Assembly: GCA_016649785.1 (NCBI GenBank)
Contig: JAENXB010000094.1
Coordinates: 1 to 10,135, forward strand
Reading direction: 5' to 3'
Source: Flavobacteriaceae bacterium
GTDB taxonomy: Bacteria; Bacteroidota; Bacteroidia; Flavobacteriales; Flavobacteriaceae
Length of the DNA: 10,135 nt
The first letter of the stretch is position 1. The number at the start of each line of letters is the position of its first letter. Below the pieces are notes generated by a model that was not told where the DNA came from, made no database searches, and was given only the letters and a program-made list of their open reading frames with translations. Made by a program: the position numbers and the translations under genes. Of the stretch, positions 1 through 5,114 are shown in pieces.

Positions 1-351
1 ATTTATACCCCTGCAGGCTATGGTACAGAAGTAGCCAATGGGAAAGAAACCCGTGAATTCAACGGCAAAATGTACGTGTTGGAAGAAGCTTACAAAGCCG
101 ATTTTGCCTTTGTAAAAGCATGGAAAGGCGATGAGGTCGGAAACCTGATCTTTAAAGGGACAGCCCGAAATTTTAATCCGTTAATGTGCGGTGCAGCTAC
201 CATAACTGTTGTTGAAGTTGAAGAATTGGTAAAACCCGGGGAACTGGATCCAAATCAAATTCACATTCCCGGAATTTTTGTTCAACGTATTTTTCAGGGT
301 AAAAATTACGAGAAACGAATTGAGCAGAGAACTGTGAGAAAGAAAGATTAA
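1..351 (+). CDS. scoA: Succinyl-CoA:3-ketoacid CoA-transferase subunit A, C-terminal part
   Basis: The reading frame is open from base 1, so the gene starts upstream of the window; 116 codons are visible before TAA at 349-351. The visible part carries the subunit A signature of family I CoA-transferases: YTPAGYGTEVANGKE, then LEEAYKADFAFVKAWKGD, GNLIFKGTARNFNP, and a C-terminal VKPGELDPNQIHIPGIFVQRI block. The enzyme moves CoA from succinyl-CoA to acetoacetate in the cytoplasm, as a complex with subunit B. The partner gene scoB is present on the same strand but begins only at 2487; in most genomes the two genes are adjacent or overlapping. The methionine at 70 is internal, not a start. Family assignment is firm; the exact substrate (acetoacetate versus another 3-oxoacid) is inferred from the family. 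Confidence 0.93.
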   Translation: MYTPAGYGTEVANGKETREFNGKMYVLEEAYKADFAFVKAWKGDEVGNLIFKGTARNFNPLMCGAATITVVEVEELVKPGELDPNQIHIPGIFVQRIFQGKNYEKRIEQRTVRKKD

Positions 352-470
352 TTTGAAGATTTGAGAATGTGATAATTTGAAAATCTTCGGCGTCAATCTG
401 CGGGATCTGCGGGACTTTTTCAGTTTTTCAATAGGGAACGGTGAGGAAAAAAAATTTGAAAATTTGAATC
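351..470. repeat. ATTTGA-rich repeat segment, left edge of the scoA-scoB insert
   Basis: ATTTGA occurs five times on the + strand (351-356, 359-364, 375-380, 454-459, 462-467). The 13-mer ATTTGAAGATTTG at 351-363 begins on the last base of the scoA stop codon. It recurs as its exact reverse complement at 2451-2463, on the other side of the insert, and at 6332-6344 between two unrelated genes. No coding potential is seen. It may be a dispersed intergenic repeat family that served as a recombination site, but that is inference. Confidence 0.6.
396..413. repeat. Tandem 9-mer ATCTGCGGG x2
   Basis: Two perfect head-to-tail copies of ATCTGCGGG (396-404 and 405-413) are followed by AC and a T run. 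They are clearly more GC-rich than the surrounding AT-rich spacer. Function unknown. With only two copies this could be a decayed member of a short dispersed repeat or a slippage product. Confidence 0.55.
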
Positions 471-654
471 ATGAGAAATGATAAGGGAAATTTAATTGTA
501 AATAAAACCTTTAGTTTCGCTTTGGAAGTTATAGATTATTCAGAAAAGTTGAGGCATTACACAAGTACGAAATGGCTTCCCAGCTTTTAAAAGTGGGACA
601 TCCATAAGTGCAGTTTATGCTTTGCAAAAAAGCGCTACTCATAATAAGAATTGA
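471..654 (+). pseudogene. Four-helix-bundle (S23/IVP-type) protein, frameshifted and truncated
   Basis: ATG at 471 opens with MRNDKGNLIVNKTFSFALEV, the typical N-terminus of the small four-helix-bundle family first known from 23S rRNA intervening sequences (TIGR02436-like). The frame then breaks twice. A base appears missing near 548-553, where KLEALHKYEMASQLLK should follow. A second is missing in the A run at 589-592, after which GTSISAVYALQKSATHNKN continues to TGA at 652-654. Restoring one base at each site joins the three frames into the expected SEKL-ALHKYEMASQLLKSGTSI core. The C-terminal half of the family (about 50-60 residues) is absent, because the sequence runs straight into an hsdS tail. 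Family members sit widely in Bacteroidota accessory DNA; their role outside rRNA intervening sequences is not established. Certainly non-functional as read; sequencing error is an unlikely cause of two breaks plus a truncation. Confidence 0.75.
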
Positions 655-919
655 TACAAATGGTGTAAAGATTTTGAATAATAAAACGGGAGTTATCAAA
701 ATAGCATTTTCGCCATTAAAAGAACAAAGCAAAATCGAAAAATATTTAGGCAAAAAAAACCAAACCATTGATAAAATTGTTGCCATTATCAATACACAAA
801 TAGCTGTTTTAAAGGAATTACGGAAAAGATTTCTAAATGATGTAGTAACAGGTCAATTAAAAATTACAACAAATTTAAATAAGCAAACCCCTTATTTCAA
901 AAAAACCGGGAATAATTAA
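655..919 (+). pseudogene. hsdS: 3' remnant of type I restriction specificity subunit (HsdS)
   Basis: About 88 codons end at TAA 917-919. They show the C-terminal conserved region of HsdS: FSPLKEQSKIEKYL (the PPLxEQ-type block opening the second coiled-coil helix), KKNQTIDKIVAIINTQIAVLKELRKRFLNDVVTG, then QLKI. In an intact type I system HsdS (about 400-450 residues) recognises DNA through two target-recognition domains and docks HsdM through these helices. Here both recognition domains and the first spacer helix are missing, and no hsdM is present in the window. The frame opens at a GTG at 608, but bases 608-654 belong to the four-helix-bundle pseudogene in another frame, so that start is not real. 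I read this as a deletion remnant fused to the preceding pseudogene. Confidence 0.78.
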
Positions 920-931
920 AACAGCACTTGT

Positions 932-1046
932 CTTATTTAAAAAAAGAACTGTTTTTTAAATAAGCAATGGCGTTATTATAAAAAAGTAACATATTTTAAA
1001 ATAAACAATGTTCTTATTATAGAAATATGCATTTTTTTAAAATAAC
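932..1046. promoter_or_regulatory. Three tandem AT-rich dyads with a 40-41 bp period upstream of fic
   Basis: Dyad 1 is perfect: CTTATTTAAAAAA (932-944), a 7-base spacer, then TTTTTTAAATAAG (952-964). Degenerate copies follow at about 972-1004 and 1013-1046. The left half-site TTATT falls at 933, 973 and 1014, and the right half-site AAATAA at 958, 999 and 1040, giving steps of 40-41 bases. The links between dyads also match (CAATGGCG at 965-972, CAATGTTC at 1006-1013). The array fills nearly the whole gap between the hsdS remnant and fic and ends just before the likely -7 box. The period is close to four helical turns, which would place repeated sites on one face of DNA, as expected of an operator array. 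The binding protein is unknown. Dyad 1 alone could also act as a terminator for the gene upstream. Confidence 0.6.
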
Positions 1047-1049
1047 ATA

Positions 1050-1057
1050 TATCTTTG
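1050..1057 (+). promoter_or_regulatory. Candidate -7 box of the fic promoter (TATCTTTG)
   Basis: TATCTTTG matches the Bacteroidota -7 consensus TAnnTTTG exactly and lies 18 bases before the fic ATG, which would leave a short leader. No clear -33 TTG element is seen at the usual spacing, and the box directly abuts the dyad array. Prediction from consensus only. Confidence 0.45.
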
Positions 1058-1075
1058 TTTTAAAATTCAAGGCAA

Positions 1076-2200
1076 ATGAAAAATTACAAATCGGGTAATT
1101 ATCAAAATCAAGGCTTTTACAAAAGTTTTCAACCTACTTTAATAAACAAGCAGTGGTTCCTGGACGATATGGAAATTCAACAACTGCTATCCAAGGCTGA
1201 CAGGCAATTGGGCAGGTTGGATATGTATTCCGGGTACATTCCAAACATCGATTTGTTTATCAGTATGCACGTGCTCAAAGAAGCTACACAAAGCAGCAAA
1301 ATTGAGGGAACACAAACTAATATAGAAGAAGCCCTTTTAGATAAAGAAGATATAGTTTTAGACAAAAGAGACGATTGGGAAGAAGTTCAAAACTATATAG
1401 AAGCTATGAAAACGGCTATCAAACAACTCGAAACTCTTCCGTTCTCCACCCGATTAATCAAGGAAACGCATAAAATTCTTTTGCAAGGCGTAAGAGGACA
1501 AAACAAGCAGCCTGGCGATTTCAGGACCAGTCAAAACTGGATTGGTGGTGCTTCTATAAGTGATGCCACTTTTATTCCTCCGGGGCATAATTCATTGGCC
1601 GGGTTAATGGGAGATTTGGAAAAGTTTGCTCACAATGAGGAATTTTATTTTCCCGATTTACTCAAAATTGCCTTAATCCATTATCAATTCGAAACCATTC
1701 ACCCTTTTTTAGATGGTAACGGCAGGGTTGGTAGATTACTGATAACGCTGTATTTAGTAGATAAAACCATACTCAAAAAACCAATTTTGTATTTATCCGA
1801 TTTTTTTGAACGAAATAGGCAGTTGTATTATGACAATTTAATGAATGTTAGATCCAAAAATGATTTAAAACAATGGTTCAAGTTTTTCCTGGTAGGTATC
1901 ATCGAAACCGCTAAAAATGGGATTGAAACTTTTGATGCTGTATTAAAACTCAAAAAAGAGGTAGAAGAAAAAATTCAAAAAACAAATAATCGTAGTCATC
2001 ATTTGTTAAATATTATGGAATTTCTCTACCAAAAACCCATCGTAAATGCTGTTAAAATAGTAGAAATAACAAATGTTTCACAAGCGACTGCTTATAAAAT
2101 TTTAGAGGAATTAGTAAATCTGGAAGTTTTAAAAGAAATAACAGGAGGCAAAAGAGGCAAAGTGTATGTGTTTGATTATTATATAAAATTATTCAACTAA
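1076..2200 (+). CDS. fic: Fic-domain AMPylator-like protein with N-terminal inhibitory helix and C-terminal winged helix
   Basis: 374 residues, intact. The Fic core carries HPFLDGNGRVGR at 209-220, matching HPFx[D/N]GNGRxxR with catalytic His209; family members usually transfer AMP from ATP to a hydroxyl side chain of a target protein. The flap is the PGDFRTSQNWIGGAS stretch at 146-160. An inhibitory motif S-x-x-x-E-G (SSKIEG, 73-78) precedes the core, which marks a class II, self-inhibited Fic; Glu77 would block productive ATP binding. The C-terminus (about 310-373) looks like a winged helix-turn-helix (VSQATAYKILEELVNLEVL, then a KRGKVY wing). No separate antitoxin gene adjoins it. Upstream lie an hsdS tail and the dyad array, and downstream, after one base, an hsdR-like stub. 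Fic genes with this architecture occur inside Bacteroidota type I restriction loci. Cytoplasmic: no signal peptide or membrane segment. The target is unknown, and DNA binding by the C-terminal domain is inferred. Confidence 0.92.
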   Translation: MKNYKSGNYQNQGFYKSFQPTLINKQWFLDDMEIQQLLSKADRQLGRLDMYSGYIPNIDLFISMHVLKEATQSSKIEGTQTNIEEALLDKEDIVLDKRDDWEEVQNYIEAMKTAIKQLETLPFSTRLIKETHKILLQGVRGQNKQPGDFRTSQNWIGGASISDATFIPPGHNSLAGLMGDLEKFAHNEEFYFPDLLKIALIHYQFETIHPFLDGNGRVGRLLITLYLVDKTILKKPILYLSDFFERNRQLYYDNLMNVRSKNDLKQWFKFFLVGIIETAKNGIETFDAVLKLKKEVEEKIQKTNNRSHHLLNIMEFLYQKPIVNAVKIVEITNVSQATAYKILEELVNLEVLKEITGGKRGKVYVFDYYIKLFN

Positions 2201-2201
2201 G

Positions 2202-2297
2202 ATGAATAAACTCGATTTACAAGACAAATATTTAGTACACTTTTTTGTGTGCGTCCAGATGGTTTGCAATACAAAGAAGTCCACATTAGCTAAATGA
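2202..2297 (+). pseudogene. hsdR: 5' stub of a type I restriction R-subunit-like gene (HsdR), frameshifted
   Basis: ATG at 2202 lies one base after the fic stop codon. It gives MNKLDLQDKYLVHFF in one frame, and the next frame continues CVRPDGLQYKEVHIS (2246-2290). Adding one T to the six-T run at 2241-2246 joins them into HFFCVRPDGLQYKEV. I recognise this as the start of Bacteroidota HsdR proteins, where an ANTVSND-like stretch usually follows; a further out-of-frame NDIF is visible near 2293-2304. As read, translation ends after 31 codons at TGA 2295-2297. HsdR is normally near 1000 residues, so the nuclease and helicase domains are all missing. The position directly behind fic fits an hsdS-fic-hsdR order. 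The family call rests on about 30 residues from memory and is less firm than the hsdS call. Confidence 0.55.
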
Positions 2298-2440
2298 TAT
2301 TTTCACTAAATAGGGCATTTTCAATTATGGAAGAGAATTATACAGATGGACATAGAAAAAAACGTGAATTCATAGAATTTTCAAAGTATCAATTAAAGAA
2401 TATTGATTTCAAAATCAATTTAGTAGTTAAAAAGGGAAGA
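2298..2440. other. Non-coding or decayed stretch with an 18-bp near-palindrome
   Basis: The + strand is open here (2294-2497, ATG start), with residues such as NRAFSIMEENYTDGHRKKREF, but I recognise no family. The frame runs 11 bases past the scoB start, so I do not call a gene; it may be further restriction-locus debris. At 2402-2419 there are 8-base arms, ATTGATTT and AAATCAAT, around CA. This could be an operator for scoB, but nothing else supports that. No exact TAnnTTTG box is seen ahead of scoB; the closest is AAGATTTG at 2437-2444. Confidence 0.4.
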
Positions 2441-2480
2441 TTTGAATTTTCAAATCTTCAAATCAACCAATTTTCAAATC
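2440..2480. repeat. ATTTGA/TCAAAT repeat segment, right edge of the insert
   Basis: TCAAAT occurs at 2450-2455, 2458-2463 and 2474-2479, with ATTTGA at 2440-2445. A 21-base block at 2443-2463 (beginning TGAATTTTC and ending CTTCAAAT) is identical to 6324-6344. Its core CAAATCTTCAAAT (2451-2463) is the exact inverted copy of 351-363. The segment ends seven bases before the scoB ATG, so it forms the scoB leader as well as the edge of the insert. Confidence 0.65.
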
Positions 2481-2486
2481 AAAAAA

Positions 2487-3143
2487 ATGTTAGATAAAAA
2501 CGGAATTGCAAAACGCATAGCAAAGGAAATAAAAGACGGTTATTATGTCAACCTTGGAATTGGGATCCCAACTTTGGTGGCGAATTTTGTGCGTGAGGAT
2601 ATAGAAGTGGAATTTCAAAGCGAAAACGGGGTGCTTGGAATGGGGCCTTTTCCATTTGAAGGGGACGAAGACCCCGATTTGATCAACGCCGGTAAGCAAA
2701 CAATTACGGCATTACCCGGAGCCAGTTTTTTTGATTCGGCAATGAGTTTTGGAATGATTCGGGGACAACACGTAGATCTCACCATTTTGGGAGCTATGGA
2801 AGTGGCTGAAAACGGAGATATTGCCAATTGGAAAATCCCCGGGAAAATGGTGAAAGGAATGGGAGGGGCGATGGATCTGGTGGCCTCTGCTGAAAATATT
2901 ATTGTGGCGATGATGCATACCAACCGGGCAGGTGAATCAAAATTGCTTAAAAGGTGTTCCCTGCCATTAACAGGAGTAGGTTGTGTCACCAAAATCGTAA
3001 CAGAACTGGCTGTAATTGAAGTTACCAAAAAAGGTTTTAAATTATTGGAACGTGCGCCAGGAGTTTCAGTAGACGAAATAATAAAGGCTACGGAAGGCAC
3101 CTTGATCGTGGAAGGAGAAATCCCGGAAATGATACTGGATTAA
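2487..3143 (+). CDS. scoB: Succinyl-CoA:3-ketoacid CoA-transferase subunit B
   Basis: 218 residues from ATG 2487, the usual length for this subunit. I prefer this start to the upstream TTG at 2442, because the extra 15 residues are translated from the ATTTGA repeat and MLDKNGIAKRIAKEI is the family's normal N-terminus. Seen in order: GYYVNLGIGIPTLVANF (19-35), the active-site block SENGVLGMGPFP with catalytic Glu46, the DPDLINAGKQTITALPGASFFDSAMSF region, the glycine-rich KMVKGMGGAMDL stretch, and the TGVGCV and RAPGVSVDEI motifs near the end. The glutamate forms the covalent glutamyl-CoA intermediate in family I CoA-transferases. It works with ScoA, from which it is separated by the fic island; it therefore depends on read-through of the island or on a promoter within it. 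A strong terminator follows 38 bases after the stop. Confidence 0.95.
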   Translation: MLDKNGIAKRIAKEIKDGYYVNLGIGIPTLVANFVREDIEVEFQSENGVLGMGPFPFEGDEDPDLINAGKQTITALPGASFFDSAMSFGMIRGQHVDLTILGAMEVAENGDIANWKIPGKMVKGMGGAMDLVASAENIIVAMMHTNRAGESKLLKRCSLPLTGVGCVTKIVTELAVIEVTKKGFKLLERAPGVSVDEIIKATEGTLIVEGEIPEMILD

Positions 3144-3181
3144 GGAAATCGAGAATAGCTGATTTAGAAATGATTCAATGA

Positions 3182-3215
3182 AAAAACCCGTTCCAAATAT
3201 TTGGAACGGGTTTTT
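3182..3215. terminator. Perfect 34-bp palindromic bidirectional terminator
   Basis: AAAAACCCGTTCCAAAT (3182-3198) is followed at once by its exact reverse complement (3199-3215). The GC-rich stem CCCGTTCC/GGAACGGG is flanked by A and T runs, so a T tract follows the hairpin on either strand. It sits between the convergent scoB (+) and acyl-ACP desaturase (-) genes and should serve both. Confidence 0.92.
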
Positions 3216-3242
3216 CTATGATTTAAAAATAATAACCGGAAT

Positions 3243-4232
3243 TTAAAGAAGTCCGTTTGGCTCTACCCATTTAAACTGGTGCTGGTCTTTTGGAATGGCA
3301 ATTCTACTTGCAATTCGGGTCATCCTATCGGGCAAAGCCAACAAATAATCCCTGGCTTTTTCAGCGTCATCCGTAAGCGAGGTGAATTTATCTATTTCCC
3401 AATAATCGTTTAATTTTCTTAGGATATCTATATAATCATAGGTGGTATAAACCCCTAAACGCTGGGCGGCATTGGAGAAATTTTCAAAGGCAGATGCAAT
3501 TTCCTGACCGGATTCCCTGATGAATTGGGCCGGCATCACGATTTTTTTCTTCATCATATCCTGGAAAGCCAACATCATTTCGCTTGGATCATATTCAAAG
3601 ATGGTCTTTACAAATTCCCTGTATGCCAGGTGATGCCTCATCTCGTCCCCGGCAATAACGCTGCACATTTTGGCAAGCATTTTATTTCCTTTTTGTTTGG
3701 CGAGTTGTCCCACTCTTTTATGGGAAATATTGGTGGCCAATTCCTGAAAACTGGTATAGACGAAATTTTTATAAGGATCCCTTCCGGTGCCAATATCAAA
3801 CCCATCACTGATTAAATACTGCGTGGTTTTTTCAATTTCGCGCATATTTACCCTTCCCGAGAGATAAAGGTATTTGTTGAGGGTATCTCCGTGTCGGTTT
3901 TCTTCCCCCGTCCAGTGGCGAAGCCATCTTGACCAGCCATCCTGCCCGTGTTGGTTTACCCCTTCCATATCCATTAACCAGGATTCGTAGGTTGGCAGAG
4001 CTTCCTCAGTGACCATATCGGCCACAAGAACCACCCAGAAATCGTACCCAAGTTCCTTGGACTCTTCTCTTATTTGTTTGATCTCCTCCATGAAATTATC
4101 ATTTTGAAGATTGGGCAAAAGATCTGTAGGTTGCCAGATTTCTTCAATTGGGATCAAATATTTATCAATAAAACCATCGATTGATTTTTCAACGGTTTGC
4201 ATAACTTCTAATCGGATGTTGGTTAAGGCCAT
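3243..4232 (-). CDS. Soluble acyl-ACP desaturase (stearoyl-ACP 9-desaturase family)
   Basis: 329 residues from ATG 4232. A TTG ten codons further upstream is in frame, but MALTNIRLEVMQTVEKSIDGF fits the family start. This is a ferritin-like di-iron enzyme that puts a cis double bond into acyl chains on acyl carrier protein, using O2 and reduced ferredoxin. All expected iron ligands are visible: a Glu in TEEALPTY (75-82), EENRHGD (Glu111, His114), Glu164 in SFQELAT, and DEMRH (Glu197, His200). The family is common in plants, actinobacteria and flavobacteria. It is soluble, with no membrane segment. It lies downstream of, and on the same strand as, the phosphoesterase gene, but a 134-base gap holds a promoter-like box, so it is probably transcribed on its own. 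Double-bond position and chain-length preference cannot be read from sequence. Confidence 0.94.
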   Translation of the reverse strand: MALTNIRLEVMQTVEKSIDGFIDKYLIPIEEIWQPTDLLPNLQNDNFMEEIKQIREESKELGYDFWVVLVADMVTEEALPTYESWLMDMEGVNQHGQDGWSRWLRHWTGEENRHGDTLNKYLYLSGRVNMREIEKTTQYLISDGFDIGTGRDPYKNFVYTSFQELATNISHKRVGQLAKQKGNKMLAKMCSVIAGDEMRHHLAYREFVKTIFEYDPSEMMLAFQDMMKKKIVMPAQFIRESGQEIASAFENFSNAAQRLGVYTTYDYIDILRKLNDYWEIDKFTSLTDDAEKARDYLLALPDRMTRIASRIAIPKDQHQFKWVEPNGLL

Positions 4233-4342
4233 AGCTTTTATTTTTAAAGGGTTTCCAAACAATACAAAAGCGAATTCTGTAAAGCGCTGGCTAATATTTA
4301 TTTAATATCATCAAAAATGGTGCAACGATATTCTAATATTTT

Positions 4343-4350
4343 CAAATATA
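4343..4350 (-). promoter_or_regulatory. Candidate -7 box of the desaturase promoter (TATATTTG)
   Basis: On the - strand TATATTTG matches TAnnTTTG exactly, 16 bases after the phosphoesterase stop codon and about 110 bases before the desaturase ATG. The long leader and the lack of a clear -33 TTG make this tentative. Confidence 0.4.
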
Positions 4351-4366
4351 TAAATTTATTGAAAAG

Positions 4367-5113
4367 TTAGGGTAGAAAACACTCTAAATTTCTTCCTTTT
4401 TCTTTCGGATAAAGCTTGTGTACCGGGTCACTTTGCCAGATTTTACTGGAATTTATATCAATGGCAGAAAGTTTTCCCTTAAAAGCTGCACCGGTATCTA
4501 AATTCCAGACATTTGCCATTTTGACCGGTTTGGTCTCGTCAATCCGGGTAACGGGAGTATGTCCAATAAAGATCTCTTTAAATAATTGCAGGCGTGCGGG
4601 ATAAAATTTGTGGGTGGGAGGCAAGGTTTTATCCAGTGATAAAGCCATTTCCCATAAGGTGCGGTCCCAATAAAATAAGTTGACATGATATTCTTCTTCC
4701 GGGCCGCGAAGGTTGGTAAAACCGGCATGTACAAATAACCTGTTTTGCTCATCGACATAAAAATTCTGCATCCGTTCATAAAACCCGATATGGGTTTTGA
4801 TCTCTTCAGAAGATAGGTTTTGGTAAGCATCAATACTGGTTTGTCCTCCATGCTTTAACCATTGTTCGTTGAAATCCCCGGTTTTTAACCAGCGATGTGT
4901 TAGCTCGTCATGGTTTCCACGCAGGAAAACACAGGTATTTTGATTTGCAAGTTCTATTAAATAACTTACCACATTGGCAGAATCGCTCCATCCATCTACA
5001 TAATCCCCTAAAAAAATCAGAGTATCATCAGGGGTTATTTCAATTCCTTGAAACAATTGAACCAGAGCCTTTAAGCCGCCGTGGATGTCGCCAATTGCAA
5101 TTGTTCTGTTCAT
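4367..5113 (-). CDS. PPP-family metallophosphoesterase (Ser/Thr phosphatase or Ap4A hydrolase-like)
   Basis: 248 residues. It carries the metal-binding series of the PPP branch of calcineurin-like phosphoesterases: GDIHGG (8-13; Asp9, His11), GDYVDGW (36-42; Asp37), GNHDE (66-70; Asn67, His68), the later histidines His129 in FVHAGF and His185 in IGHTPV. The second motif reads GDYVDG where classical PPP phosphatases have GDxxDRG, so an arginine often used for phosphate binding is replaced by glycine at that spot. Bacterial members dephosphorylate phosphoproteins or split dinucleoside polyphosphates; sequence alone does not choose between them. Cytoplasmic, no signal peptide. The start codon follows the stop of the upstream AlbA_2-domain gene by one base (TAA-T-ATG on the - strand), so the two are almost certainly co-transcribed and may be translationally coupled. 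Confidence 0.9.
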   Translation of the reverse strand: MNRTIAIGDIHGGLKALVQLFQGIEITPDDTLIFLGDYVDGWSDSANVVSYLIELANQNTCVFLRGNHDELTHRWLKTGDFNEQWLKHGGQTSIDAYQNLSSEEIKTHIGFYERMQNFYVDEQNRLFVHAGFTNLRGPEEEYHVNLFYWDRTLWEMALSLDKTLPPTHKFYPARLQLFKEIFIGHTPVTRIDETKPVKMANVWNLDTGAAFKGKLSAIDINSSKIWQSDPVHKLYPKEKGRNLECFLP

Positions 5114-5114
5114 A

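Noticed and set aside
608..919. 103-codon frame from GTG 608 as a complete small gene
   Set aside because: Only the part after about 655 looks like protein (HsdS tail). The first 15 codons are out-of-frame translation of the four-helix-bundle pseudogene.
932..1046. CRISPR-like array
   Set aside because: The repeats are degenerate AT-rich dyads with no constant repeat and variable spacer pattern; only 7-8 bases separate the units and no cas genes are present.
2294..2497. 67-codon frame as a real gene
   Set aside because: No family recognised, it runs into the scoB start, and its last part is translated from the ATTTGA repeat. Probably debris.
2615..3100. 161-codon open frame on the - strand
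   Set aside because: It lies wholly opposite scoB, whose family motifs are clear throughout, and its translation resembles no family I know. Shadow of scoB codon use.
3525..3815. 96-codon open frame on the + strand opposite the desaturase
   Set aside because: It is antisense to conserved desaturase sequence, including the DEMRH iron-binding block, and has no recognisable content.
4498..4851. 117-codon open frame on the - strand
   Set aside because: It overlaps the phosphoesterase gene in another frame of the same strand. The phosphoesterase has every metal-binding motif, so this is a shadow.
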